From Collybia mongolica (Eukaryota; Basidiomycota; Agaricomycetes; Agaricales; Clitocybaceae): a stretch of DNA of 64,000 nucleotides. Location: contig JAAXNY010000006.1 of assembly GCA_013420905.1 (NCBI GenBank), positions 3,286,001 to 3,350,000 of the forward strand. The letters are read 5' to 3'. This document shows positions 45,495-57,300 of this stretch, piece after piece (the first letter of the stretch is position 1; each line of letters opens with the position of its first letter). The position numbers and the translations under genes were made by a program. Below the pieces are notes generated by a model. The model had not been told where the DNA came from. It saw nothing but the letters and a program-made list of their open reading frames with translations, and searched no databases.

Positions 45495-47963
45495 ATGTCT
45501 TCCACTTTCTCATCCAGTCATGACCCACCCTCACGAACATGGTGGTCCCTTTCACCCAAATCTTCCAATCCCGTTGCCCAGGATCTGAGGCGAGCTTACT
45601 CAACCGAGAACCAATCACGACATTCGCCGGCTAAGCCTAGTAGCCTCACTTTCAATTCTCTAGCCTCTGCAATGGGCTTCAAGTCCAAAAAGCATCCTTC
45701 ATTGACCATACAGGATCGGCCCATTCGCGCACGGACTGCCGCACCACCCCCAGAGGGCCCGTATGGTCATTACGGTCCCAGACCTATGTCCAAGTCGGCA
45801 TCCTCAACGCGATCCAGAGTTGATTCCTTGGAACCTCGAACACCTATTGACCCCCAAAGAGACCCTCGCCGCTCACTACTTACACTCTCTGACATTGATC
45901 CATTTGCTGTGCGCGCAATCTCGGCACCACACACTCCTTCTGACCCAAACCGCCTCTCCTCATATTCCAACTCATCTATTCCCGAGTATGCGTCTAAGCA
46001 CGCAGAACCTCTGGGATTTGACCGTGGCTCATATGCATCATCATCCTCACACTCTAATCAACACGGAAGCGAGTTTTTGTCATATAGTCCGACCGTTTCC
46101 CCAATATCTGTTATAGACCCGAACGCTGGGCGGAAATTGAAGCCCAAGTTCGTGATTTGTCGAATTCATAAATTCATTCTGACGTCCTACCCCACCAGGA
46201 AATCGAAAGGGAGTTTGCATCGAAAACAGTCCATCATTTCTTCAGATGGTACACTCATTTCAGCTTGGGAGAGTCTGACACACCATGGAAATCAAGTCAA
46301 CATAAGCAAGTTGGGGTCGTCTTCGACTCTAACGGACAAAAGTCGCTTCAGCCAACCCGATCCGACCCACACGCCACGTCCCCCAATGCGCGCGAGAGGG
46401 ATGACTGATAGCGGCACTAATCAGAGGCCTAAATTTCCCCAACCAGAAGACGCACCTTTTAAAACGCCCTTCATCAATCAAAAGCCCTCACCATCGTCAT
46501 CGGCTTCACCCCGAGTCGTCATTCGCCAACCGTCCATGTCGCGAATTGGCTCACCTCCTAGTGCTCCGCCCAGGCACGAACTACCACCTCCACCCACTGG
46601 GGGAAGCGTAGGCATCGAGGCACTGGTCAGTCCCTCTGCAGGCTCAGCTTCATCGTCAACGCTCTCGTTTGCATCGTCAGTCTCTTCCAATAAAGACATA
46701 CTGGTTAGTCAGCCATATAGTCCGCGCCAAAAAGAGAAAAAACTCGCAGAACGTACTGTCTTTCCCTCTACAAAGTCAGAAGGGGAACAAAGGCCTTCAC
46801 AAAACCAGTCAATGCCTCGTACTCTCAAGAAAGCATTATCACATCAATCTCTTGTAAAACATATCCCTTCTCCAGATCCAATATCGACTTCCTTGCTCGA
46901 ACGGCCTGTAGAACAAGTGGCCCGCAAACAACGATCTTTCCACCAGCCAAAAGCGCCTATACCGGCTGTACCTCCCCCCATGCGAAGCCTCAAGTCTTTT
47001 GGATCTCAACCGCTCTCTCCATCGAATTCGATGCCCCTCGTCGAACAGAGGAGAGGCAGTGCGAGCGGGGTCTCGACATCAGGGAGAAAACGCCTGTTTT
47101 CTGGCTCTTCAGGTCACCGTCGACCATCGACCTCTCAATGTATCATGTCGGAAGATGACAGCCGTTCTGTCTTTAGTGTGCGGTCTGACCCAGACCCAAA
47201 ATATGGTTCATCCTTTTTCAACCCATTGTCACCAACTACCACATCCTTCTGGGACGAAGGCATGTCTGACATAATTCCGAACAGCCCTAACCCCACCCAC
47301 GAGTATATGCCGCAGCAGATCATGTCACCAGCAGAGATGGCTGAGGTTGAGGCAAGCGTCGAAGAAAGTGTTCATACTAGGAAGCGCGGTTTGTCGATTC
47401 TCTCTACATCCACAACTATGACTTCCGATGGAGATGAAGAGGCAGTCTCGACTAGCACACGCCCAGCACTAATATGGGATGCTGGAAAGCCGGACGGTCT
47501 TCTCGTCAGGAGTACGTCACTTCTAGGCAAGGGCCTGACAGTGCCTCTGCGGATTGGTCTTCGGCCTTCAACATCGCAAGCTAACATGACCACATCCCCC
47601 TCAAATCCTGTTCCGTCTAAGCCTTCCTCCGTCTCATCCCCTTCCTCTCCTTCCCACACCATGGCTAGTCTACCACCGCCACCAAGGCCTCGACAGCGTC
47701 CGGTGATCGTTCCACGACCACCGTTAGAGGAACCCACTGGTTTCGTACCGTTACCTCCACCCGCTCGTCGACATGTCCGCCCTAAACATTCTGTTGAGAA
47801 GGCACTTCACCGCCGTTCAATAATGAGGAAACCATCCTTTTTAGAAATTGATGATGACAATGACCAGGAAAGTGACATTGAAACTACCGGGGAACCACTA
47901 AACAGAAGTTTTCTTGACCTCGCAAGGGAGTCTTTTGACACTGTTCATACCATTAGCGAGTAG
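45495..47963 (+). CDS. Ser/Pro-rich unknown protein, 805 aa
   Basis: ATG 45495 (MSSTFSSS). One 51-nt intron, 46148-46198 (GTTCGT...CACCAG), has no stop and a length divisible by three, so the unspliced frame also stays open. The protein is almost entirely Ser/Pro/Thr/Arg-rich and probably disordered, with many SP/TP sites, LPPPPTGG and LPPPPRPRQRP proline clusters that could bind SH3 or WW domains, and a basic patch KALHRRSIMRKPSFLEI before an acidic end. No catalytic domain. A cytoskeletal or signalling scaffold is possible but not shown. Confidence 0.75.
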   Translation: MSSTFSSSHDPPSRTWWSLSPKSSNPVAQDLRRAYSTENQSRHSPAKPSSLTFNSLASAMGFKSKKHPSLTIQDRPIRARTAAPPPEGPYGHYGPRPMSKSASSTRSRVDSLEPRTPIDPQRDPRRSLLTLSDIDPFAVRAISAPHTPSDPNRLSSYSNSSIPEYASKHAEPLGFDRGSYASSSSHSNQHGSEFLSYSPTVSPISVIDPNAGRKLKPKFVICRIHKFILTSYPTRKSKGSLHRKQSIISSDGTLISAWESLTHHGNQVNISKLGSSSTLTDKSRFSQPDPTHTPRPPMRARGMTDSGTNQRPKFPQPEDAPFKTPFINQKPSPSSSASPRVVIRQPSMSRIGSPPSAPPRHELPPPPTGGSVGIEALVSPSAGSASSSTLSFASSVSSNKDILVSQPYSPRQKEKKLAERTVFPSTKSEGEQRPSQNQSMPRTLKKALSHQSLVKHIPSPDPISTSLLERPVEQVARKQRSFHQPKAPIPAVPPPMRSLKSFGSQPLSPSNSMPLVEQRRGSASGVSTSGRKRLFSGSSGHRRPSTSQCIMSEDDSRSVFSVRSDPDPKYGSSFFNPLSPTTTSFWDEGMSDIIPNSPNPTHEYMPQQIMSPAEMAEVEASVEESVHTRKRGLSILSTSTTMTSDGDEEAVSTSTRPALIWDAGKPDGLLVRSTSLLGKGLTVPLRIGLRPSTSQANMTTSPSNPVPSKPSSVSSPSSPSHTMASLPPPPRPRQRPVIVPRPPLEEPTGFVPLPPPARRHVRPKHSVEKALHRRSIMRKPSFLEIDDDNDQESDIETTGEPLNRSFLDLARESFDTVHTISE

Positions 47964-48270
47964 GCGCCTGGGGGGCACTTCAATTGTATCTATCAGCACA
48001 TATCAGTTTATATTGTTTTATCTGAACGTGCGGTTTTTCACCCCTTTTTATTCTTTATTTACTTCGCAAAATACCTTCTTCACACTTGTGTTAATAGTCC
48101 AGCTTGGCCTTTACTTTCTTTCACTTCCTACATTCCAATTCTTACCAATATAACTCTAGGCACATTTACCATCCAACTATAGTTCAATCCTTAGACAATT
48201 CAGTTTGTTTCGGGGAAAAGAAATATTACGCGAGAGTGTTATACATTAAGTGAAAAAACGTCAATATCTA
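47964..48270. terminator. Convergent 3' ends
   Basis: T-rich spacer between the plus-strand Ser/Pro-rich gene and minus-strand SLA2. Presumably holds both polyadenylation sites; individual signals were not assigned. Confidence 0.4.
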
Positions 48271-51200
48271 CTAGTCTGTTTCATCAGTGTGGTATCCAGC
48301 TCGCCTCATCGCCCCAAGACGATGTCTGGCAGCCCCTAGATCTTTCTCCAATTTCAAGATCTCAACTTGTTGTTCCATCTCTCGTTTCTTGAACTCCAAT
48401 ACTGCCATGTTTTGATAGTCAAGGTCCTCTTCCTCGCTTTGCTTTGCAGAAACGGCCTTGACTTGGCGTACGAGAGCCTTACAGGCCTCCGTCACGGCCT
48501 TTGCAGCGGCTTCGAGGCGTTCCTGCGTCTTTGACATCAAGTTTGCCTTGACACGAGACGCAGCAACCAGCTGGGCTGTTGCGGCGGCTACCTCGTTAGA
48601 TGCAACAATAAGCTGTTCTAAAGAATGGGTTCCAGATAAGACACCGTCCGCGCTCTCTATCAAGAGATTTGTCGCAAAGGCAACCGCCTTTGCTGCAGAA
48701 ATTAAGCCCTCCGTCCATCTGTTATTGCGTTTGTAAAACTGCTGCATAGTGCTTGATCCTTTGCCTTGAGCAACGATTTCCTGCTGAGAGTCCGTCGCGG
48801 CTTTGATAAGACGTGAGATGGCATTTGTGATAGCCATCGCAGCAGATAAGATGGAGTCGTGGACTTGTAGATCCACCGCGCTGAACCGAGACAAGTCCCG
48901 CGGACGAGACATGAGTTCTTGAAGGCGCTGTGTGGCGAGTTCAATGGCTCGAGCCGCACTGGACATCTCCTGTTCGACAATATCCCCGATATCACCGTTG
49001 GCACGAGCTAACGCGCCAGCCTTGGCACCTTTGGGGATTAGCCCATCGACAACTTCTGATAACTTTGTCAGGGCGCCACGAGCTTGGCTGTTGTTGCGCA
49101 TAGCCACCTCCTTCCTCTGACTGGGTTGCAATAAATCGAGTTTATATGATTGAAGGTTTTCGAAGAATCGAAGACCAACGTCTCCAGCCAATTTGGCGAC
49201 GTTGATGATCTTGTCGGAGGCGTCGTCGTCACTCGCAAGACGGGTGATTCCTTTTGTATTGATCAGAACGTCGGCCAAGGATTGAGCAAACTCGTTGGCA
49301 GATTTGATGACTTCAACATGGTCACCGCCGAGATCCCCACCCAAATATAAATTAAATATTGTTGCAAACTCTGTCGCATTGTTGACGGCTTTTTCGACCA
49401 TGGAAAGAGTATACTCGGGAGTGGAATTGAGATTTCCCGCTTGCGTTGGAGATTCCAGCTCGTAGATGGCATCATCGACCTTATGCACACAAGCCTGGAG
49501 GATAGAATCTGAATAGCCAACTTAGATGGCGCTCATAACTCCCGTATTGGGACAACCTACCAATAATTTGGTTCAGTTTCTTGCGGTGGTCAAGAATTAA
49601 GTTATCTATTTGAGCATTTGTCGTCTCGTCAACGATGTCTTGGTTCTATTGGGGAGGCGGTTTTCAGCGCGCGACCGATATTCGGGCACATCTGACTTAC
49701 CTGCTGGGTTTCTGAAAGTTGTTGAATGGTGCTGTCCATGCCTTCCTGGAGTATCATAATCTCCTGGTCTTTTTCATCTCTCAATCTCTCTAGATCACCG
49801 CTGGCAATATCCAGTTTGGTAAGAAGCTCATCAATTTGAAGTTGTTTTCCCTAGAATAGGTAAGTACGATTTGTAGGTAAAGTTGATAGGTACATACTTT
49901 CAAGGAGTCTTCAAGTTCCGAGAGTTGCCTATTGTATTTATTCATGACAGACGACACTTCAGAGTTCTTCGACCGTGAGGAGTCTTCCGCCCTTTCGTTG
50001 GCAAAGTTCAGTTCGCGACGAAGGCGATCAACTTCTTCCTTGTGAGAAGATTTTTGTCGATCAATATCGAAACGTGCTCGATCTCGTTCACGAAGCATAT
50101 CTGCAAGTTCAAGATTCTTGGCTTTCATATCGCGTTCCATTCGTTCCATACGATCTACTGCTTCCTGGGCTGAATTGGCCTTTAGTTGCATCTGTTTGAA
50201 CTTTGAAAGCATGTCAAGATGCTCCGTCCGCAACTGGCTGTAGAGCTTGGCCAAGGCCTCGTACTTGTTTCGCCACAAAGTGACCTGGTCTTGAAGTTGT
50301 TTAATCAGTTCATCCTTCGACCCTAGTTGTCCGTTGATGTGCGCAGTAGCGCCAGCCAATTCTGCTTCCAACGCTTTTACCCGCTGTGAACCGTTGAGTG
50401 AAAGGCTAAAGAGCAAACCTGGGAGCTTACACGGTCATATTGCTCCAAAAAAATCTGATCACGCTCATATTGGCCCCTCATTGCAAGCAACTCTCTTTCA
50501 AGCTCACCAGCTTGCTGCTGGGCCGCTTGGTTATACATCATCTGCTGCTGCATTAGTTGCTCCTGTGCAAGCCTCTGACTTTCTGCTTGTTCAAGTTGCT
50601 TCTGCTCAAATTCTCGTTGCTGTTGCTGCTCCATTTCGAAGCGGCGGCGCTCTTCAGCATCTCGAGCGGCTTGCAATGCGGTTTGTTGATCTTCATATTG
50701 TTTAAGCATGCGTGCTTGCTCGTCGATCTCGGCGGCGTTGGGTGAAGGAGCAACAGGTGGGGGGGAAGGCGATTTCACCCCCGTTTTGGGACGAGCAGGA
50801 AGATCAGGAGCATCTCCTGAATCGGTAAGGTTGGGAGGTTCCTGATGTAATGCGAATGAACAGGAATCCTTTCCATGATATGCTGACTTACCTGGCCTAG
50901 CTTGGGGACGTTGATTAGCCCAGTCAGGTATTTAAGATTGGAACATTCGTAATAAAATTTGCGTAGGCTATAATGTTGGGAAGTATATCGCTGCTTGAGT
51001 GGCTCTAGCGCATCCACGTCGTTAGTTCCTGCCTCAAGAGTAATTAGGATATCAAGCTAAACCGATTGTGGTGATAACTCACGTCGGAACATCGCTCGCA
51101 GCATGCTGGTAATAAACCTATAAATGCCCCAGCTCTCTTTGACCAAAGGTACCAAGGATGATATACGACATTCATTGTTTGCCGAATGCCTGAAATGGGA

Positions 51201-51991
51201 GAAGACCAGTTTCTGAAACGACTCAATTTGGTCCTGCAAGCCCATGAGATCTGAGATCGTTTCGTAACTACCTGACTGTAAATGCGCCGTATATAGGAAG
51301 ATAGAAGACGTGAACCCACCCCTCATTGGGATCATCTATGCCCTTTAATGTTACATATTCTTCGTATTCAAACAAGCCGTTGAATTCGGGCCTCAGGCGG
51401 TGGAATCTAAGCTTCGCTAAAATGAACTGCACATAAGTCTTTATTAGAGGTCCATATCCTTGAGAGCAGCCTGAGTCGGAAAGCAATTATTTATCGATGG
51501 GAGGCGCACCTCTTTGCCCATCAGTTCCCACAGTCCGCGCGCATGTTTCGAGCCATGCAGTTTGCCCATGAGCTTCTTTGATAGTCTAAGAGAAATGATG
51601 ACAATGGGCCAGAATTATTGGGCGCATGCTACCTACAATTGGATGCCCTTCTTGCAATACCTTGTGAACGGTGATCAGAGCTTTGAAAGTTTGCACCTCG
51701 TCAGCAAGGATAGGCTGAACACGTAGTCCACTCCAGAAAGAGATCGACGAATGATAATCCCAAGTGAAGACAATGCACTCTGTGGAGTAGTCAGTCCTGT
51801 GAGCAGAGAAGTGTGCAGACTACTGACTTCGAACATGCTTCTGTTTTGGAGCCGACTCCTCTGGGCTTGTAGCCTTCTTGATATTAACAACGAGTTCATG
51901 CTCTGCTTTGTCCTTATCAACAGGTCTTGTTGGGTAGTGGACTTCCTCATCGACGTCGAATGCGCCTTGTCGGGTCCGTCCACCGCCAAAC
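48271..51991 (-). CDS. sla2: Endocytic adaptor Sla2/End4 (HIP1R family)
   Basis: Links the clathrin coat and PI(4,5)P2 membrane to actin. N-terminal ANTH domain: AFDVDEE, PVDKDKAEHELVVNIKKATS, SPEESAPKQKHVR, WDYHSSISFWSGL, FILAKLRFHRLRPEFNG, YEEYVTLKGIDDPNEG. A Pro-rich linker is followed by a Gln/Glu-rich coiled coil (EQQQQREFEQKQLEQ...KLYSQLRTEHLDMLSKFK), then the C-terminal talin-like I/LWEQ actin-binding module (VAAATAQLVAASRVKANL, ACKALVRQVKAVSAKQ) ending YHTDETD at 48271. The first coding exon, with the Met just before FGGGR, was not fixed; it must lie between 51991 and about 52,110. Confidence 0.94.
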
Positions 51992-52137
51992 CTATCAATT
52001 CATTCAGGATAGAAGGCTGTGAATGTGAGGATATACACACATTGTGGTCGATACTGGGAGTTTGGAGGAGTTGTTATATTGAACTAGGTCAAGGCGTCGA
52101 CTACAATCAATGCGTGTGAATTGTGTCCATTCTGGTA
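51992..52137. promoter_or_regulatory. Compact divergent promoter SLA2/SHY1
   Basis: Only about 146 bp separate the first certain SLA2 codon and the SHY1 ATG, so both genes must share a short bidirectional promoter that also holds the missing SLA2 start. Confidence 0.55.
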
Positions 52138-53188
52138 ATGCTTTCTTTTCGCCAACTCAAGAGAGGATTTGGAACCTTTGCGAACTTCCAGTCATGTCGC
52201 AGCAATGCAACAATACAAACCAGACGGTTTTTCTTTTCGAAACGTACGACAGACATCCCAACAATATATAAACCGCGACAAGAGCCGTGGATAAATCCTA
52301 CAATGGTCGCCATAGGATTCATTCCTTTTTTCACCTTTGCACTGGGTGCCTGGCAACTCTACCGACTCCAATGGAAGGTAGCTCTCATTGATGAGCTAGA
52401 GGAGAAATTACATCTACAACCTCTATCATTACCCTCCAAAATTAAGTTCGTCGCTATCCCACCCTATATTCTCTTGCTTATGGTGAAACTGGTCCACAGC
52501 CTCTCTGTAATTCCGGAATATGTATTTCGAAAGGTGTCCCTTAGAGGAAAATGGGATCATGCTCATTCAATGCTCTTTGTTCCTCGAGTTCGAGAGGGTG
52601 TACATGGTGTCCATGTTGTGACACCATTGCTTCGCGAAAATGGATCAACGGTCCTTGTAGACCGAGGATTTGTATCGAATGATTTTATCTCCTCATATCT
52701 GCAAGAGGAGGGTGAGGTGGAGATCCTGGGCATGTTGCGAACATCTCAACCACGAAATAGTTTCACACCTGACAATCATCCAGAAGAGGGCCTGTGGTAC
52801 TGGACTGATGTTGATGCCATGGCTGAATTCGCTGGAGGTGAAAAGGCAGGAGTCCAGCCGGTGTATATAGAGCAAATTTTTGGTCAGCCCTTTTAAAGTA
52901 CTTAAATACGGGTTCTGACCACTCCCATCGACAGAGGGTCATGCCGGCGAAGCTGAAACCAGACTTTCGAACGGGATTCCAATTGGTCGCGCTCCCACGA
53001 TCGACCTGAGGAACGCACATCTATCCTATGTTATCACATGGTTAGTCTGTGGAAGCCTCCAGGTGGCAATATACTGATAAGGATAAGGCTACAGGTTTGC
53101 TCTGTCGGGATTCACAGCCTTTATGTTTGCGCGCGTCCTTATACACAAGAAACGCTTCTCCAGCAAAAGGCTACCACGGTTCAACTAA
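52138..53188 (+). CDS. shy1: Cytochrome c oxidase assembly protein Surf1/Shy1
   Basis: Inner mitochondrial membrane protein that helps build and haem-load complex IV subunit Cox1. Exons 52138-52445, 52500-52882, 52935-53040 and 53095-53188 give 296 aa. A basic N-terminal presequence precedes the first membrane helix (MVAIGFIPFFTFALGAWQLY). Conserved SURF1 blocks follow: RKVSLRGKWDHAHSM, GVHVVTPLLRENGSTVLVDR, RTSQPRNSFTPDN, then LRNAHLSYVITW and a second helix (FALSGFTAFMFARVL). The first intron (54 nt) is in frame and stop-free. I chose ATG 52138. Confidence 0.95.
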
Positions 53189-53833
53189 AGGTTAGGTGAC
53201 TGGGAATATGCTGACGAGGTTAGGGATCGTATACAACATCATGGAAAATGTCAAAAATTCAAAAATTAGTCTTATCTATCATGCTAATTCTGTGGAAAAC
53301 CTTGGAACTTACCGACCCCAGTGCGACATAATGCATTAACATTGACTTTTTCCAATTTCCGTTGATATCTTGTTGGACATGAGCTTGGGCGTCGCGAATT
53401 CATCGGAGTTGATGCTGCACATTATCAATGTTCCCGGTTTGGTGGTAAACTTGCATTTCTTTGATTGTTTCTTGATTGAATTATATTCCATTGTGCTCTC
53501 GGCCACATGTCAAATGACTCGTGATCTTATGATGCATCCAAATGTTGGACAAGCGATATCCTCTGACCATGGAGAGTTACTGTACTATTTCGACTGGATG
53601 TTCGGTCGCGCTCAGTGTTAGGTGGTGCACAGGTCTGACCCTGGTCTGGATGTCGTTCTGTGGTCAGGCAATAGTCCAACTTGTGTTCCTACCAAGCCAA
53701 AGTAAATTGCCAAGAGATTTAAGAAATCTTTTTTTGTTTCCAGTTCTTGGTTTGCTTGAACAGGTGTTCTTGGTAACTGGCTTATGAAAATAGGCTACAT
53801 TCTTATACCTGACCTGAACAGCTCCAGCTGCTG
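53189..53833. other. Intergenic, no gene recognised
   Basis: Transition from host sequence to the AT-rich mobile region. Short hydrophobic frames without domains. Confidence 0.35.
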
Positions 53834-53876
53834 TGCACTGTGCACCTGGTGGGGGAGGTTTTTCCCCCACTGAATG
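53834..53876. repeat. GTGCAC-rich stretch with GC hairpin
   Basis: TGCACTGTGCACCTGG is followed by a perfect 8-bp stem, GTGGGGGA...TCCCCCAC, with a 6-nt loop. It sits just outside the TTCATCC repeats and may be close to an element end (CACTG-type), but no partner end is in the window. Confidence 0.4.
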
Positions 53877-53879
53877 GAT

Positions 53880-54250
53880 GAAAGCAGCATTTCCTAAGTT
53901 TAGTGGATGAATCTAAAGGGTATGAAATTGGGATGAAATTTTATCCCAGATATTTCATCCCTTGAGAGGATGAATTTCTGCTCTTATAATTTCCAAAATT
54001 TTCATCCCTTAGTGGAGTGAACTTTCATCCCATTAGAGGTGAATAATATGGGACAATTTTAATCCAGTGAAAAAGAGGGGAATTTCATCCTATAAAGGGT
54101 GGGTTTTATTAGATGATTTTAATCTATTAGAGAACAAACTTTCATCCCATAAAAGGTGGAATATGTGGGATGATTTAAGTTCAGCATAGAAGGTATTTCA
54201 TCCCACAAATAGTGGGTTTATGGGATGACTTTACTGCCTTAAATGAATCA
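53880..54250. repeat. Degenerate TTCATCCCATAAAAGGTG repeats
   Basis: About six imperfect units at roughly 60-bp spacing, with core TTTCATCCCA followed by AAAGGTGG and GGGATGA in the opposite sense, so the units are partly palindromic. Similar TTCATC words reappear at 63,940-64,000. Arrays of short repeats next to the ends are a feature of CACTA elements. Confidence 0.7.
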
Positions 54251-54382
54251 TTTAGAAAAGAAGAAAGTGAGAATTTGGTTCAATTAGATTGAAGTGTTAT
54301 ATGTAGTATAAAATGACTGTGTTAATTGATCTATATATATATATATGTGACTAGTACTATTGGTCCATACTATGTACTTGAG

Positions 54383-57300
54383 TCAATAATGGCTTTGGTC
54401 AATAATTGCCCATTTGCCACAGTCTTTAATCCGACCAATTAAACATTGTACTTGATTGATATCAACAAATTCTGTTACCCCCAAATCTTTGTAATAGATG
54501 ATTTTATGATGGGTATTAGTAGCTATGTCTAATAGTTTGGCCTGTTTGATACTTGCATAAGGTAGCGGACACTAGGAACCGACATCCCTTACATAAGCAA
54601 ATTTTGTCCTTGCCGCCATCCTCAATAACCACAACACAAGTAGTTATTCTATGTAAATGTGTCTGGGAATATGTTGTAACTACTCTAGTTGTTGCTGTCC
54701 AGCTTTCCTTTTGAAAAAATGTCAATTTATGAGTGAGATATTGAGCCTCAAATTTTTGAAATAGAAAAGGCTTCAGAAAGCTTTGTTTCGACGAGAAAAC
54801 ATCTTTTGGAAGGGGGAGCTTTTTTGGTGACCAATTTTTTGCAGCTTACATAAACGATCACGTGGTCCATCCCAGTGGGTAGAGGGAGGAGGAGAGGGGA
54901 TGAAAACAGGCCAAAAAATATACATAATAGCCTCACAAGGTCATCCAACAAATGGGAAGAAGATCCAAGTCTACTTTAACTCACATTCAAAACCTCAGGC
55001 TCTCTGAAAATTTTGAAACCCATCCAACCACAGACTCAGAGGATGAAGATTATTTACTGGGCCAGAACCCACAACAGCAAGAAGTCACAAAGATTTATAC
55101 CTTTGGTAGTGATCTCAAGGATTCCGCATCCAATACCATTCCACCCTAATAACGCCCTTCTTACTGCACTGTGCCGCCTGGATTTTTTTTTTCTTTCTTC
55201 TGGATGTTGATTTTTGTGTGGCTTGGTGCTTACTAATCAGATTACATAAGGGTGTCAGTTCCTAGTGTCCCCTACCTTAGACAAATGAACCTGCTTCAAT
55301 ACCATTTTTAGGAGATGCAGGAACTGTAACTATAAGCAGGTCAAGAACTTGTCCATAGAAGTCTTGAAGCTCAAACACAGGTGTTCAATGTCTCTGATGA
55401 GCAAATTTATCAACTTCAAGCTGGTACTAAGATAAGTTAGCAATATGCATTGAGCATTTTAGAAAGAAACCTACCTGGACATATGACATATCCTGGCTGT
55501 CTGATCTAAGTGGAATAATTTCACATGCTTGTATTGTATCACCTCCTTCTAGATGATGCATCTGGCCATATTGGATAAATTTGGTATCCTGAGGTATAAG
55601 TTTCCTGATAAGTGATGCAGGTTTACTGAATTGAGTAGCTAGTGTTGCTGTAAGTACTTTCCACAGGAGAGTGGGGAGACATATTAGTCCCTTGGGTGGG
55701 GTGAAAATATGTAATGGGTCTAAATCAAGCTAATGAGTATATAAGTACTTGATTATGACAGGAAATATACATAGGGGAAAACTGATGTTCCTCTCATCAG
55801 ATTTAGGGGGGAGGAGGTCAAGCTTTCCATGCAAGTTGTAGAGGAGAGTTATTTGTGTTAAATGAGCACAAGATGTAACATAGCTATTGATGTTTGGATA
55901 GGGGAACCTTTGACTTTTAATATGGCAGAGGAGGTCACCACAATAATGTTCCATTGGAAATGCCCAATATACCCAGACTGGCCCCATAACCCTAATAGTT
56001 GGTGCAATATGTAGAAGGGCATGGATGGTTAGAGGACATGTAGATACCTGCATTGGATCATGGTTATAGTATAACCTGTAAAATCATCAGATCATGTTCA
56101 AAATTAAATATATATCAAAACACTTGCTCTTCATATTTCTCAACCCAGCTATTAAAACCCCTTTCAAGTTCATCAACTTGATCCTGAGTAATCTCAAATT
56201 GAAGGCAAAGGTTTAATAACCTAACTAATTTAATAAAGTGTGTATAATATTGTGGACTTGTAAACTGTCCTTTAAGGAGAGTTGGTGCAAGATATAAAGT
56301 CCAGATTGAATAGGTTTCAGCAATCATCTGTGCCTTTTCTGATGCAATATTTGGGACCTTTGAACCAAATGCTGCAGGAATTGTATCCCCAGCCTTTGCT
56401 GTGGCCTGACCAATAGCTTCCCATACAGTTGGTGTTAACACATAGCCTGCACCATCATGGGAAAGATCTTTGTAATTTCCAGTCCACAGGGAAATCAGAT
56501 TTGGAATGAGATTGGACCATATAAGGTGCATAAAGTCATAGGGAAATGAGACTGGAAAAGAGAGGGAACTCAAAGTACTGAATAGTGGAATGCCTTTGAC
56601 ACCATATTTAGTAGCAAGGTGTTCAGATTCTGCAGTACTCAAGGCATATTGGGCCTTCTTTGCTTGTCTTAAGAATGTTGCATGGTCTTGTAGTGGAAGT
56701 GTGGATGCATGATATTGTTGTTGAGGGTCTGGAAAGCCATTTTGTTGCAATGGAACATAATGTGTGATTTTTCATGAAAAGGGAATGCAAACTCCCTGAA
56801 TAGTACACATTTGGCATGGATATATTGCATTGTGGCCTGTCATGTGCATGAGCATTGACATTGCAGGAATATCACCAAAGATGACAATGAGGTGAGCATG
56901 AAGTAGGAAGATTTCTTTGCTGATTCCATTGAAGGCTGAAACCCCAATCTTGAGCTGCAGAAGCTCCTGAACTACAGGCCAAAAAAATGAATCTGCATTG
57001 TCAGGCTTTTTGGGCCCTGGAATAGTCCCTAGATGAATTATGTTATCTTTGAGAAAGCGGTCCTCAGGAGGGAGGTTATAATTAAACATGATTATAGGCC
57101 ATGCTGTCTTGGTATGGCACTTGAAAGGACCAAAGCCATCTGTAGATAACCCAAGTGCAATATCACGAGGATCAGAAAAAAGCCACTCTGGAAGTTCTTT
57201 GTCACCAATTGTAATGAATGTCTTCTGGAGTAGTTGATAATGGGTGCTGTCAAAGATATCTGTCATTTTTCTTGGGCCATGTTTGTGATTGGATTGATAC

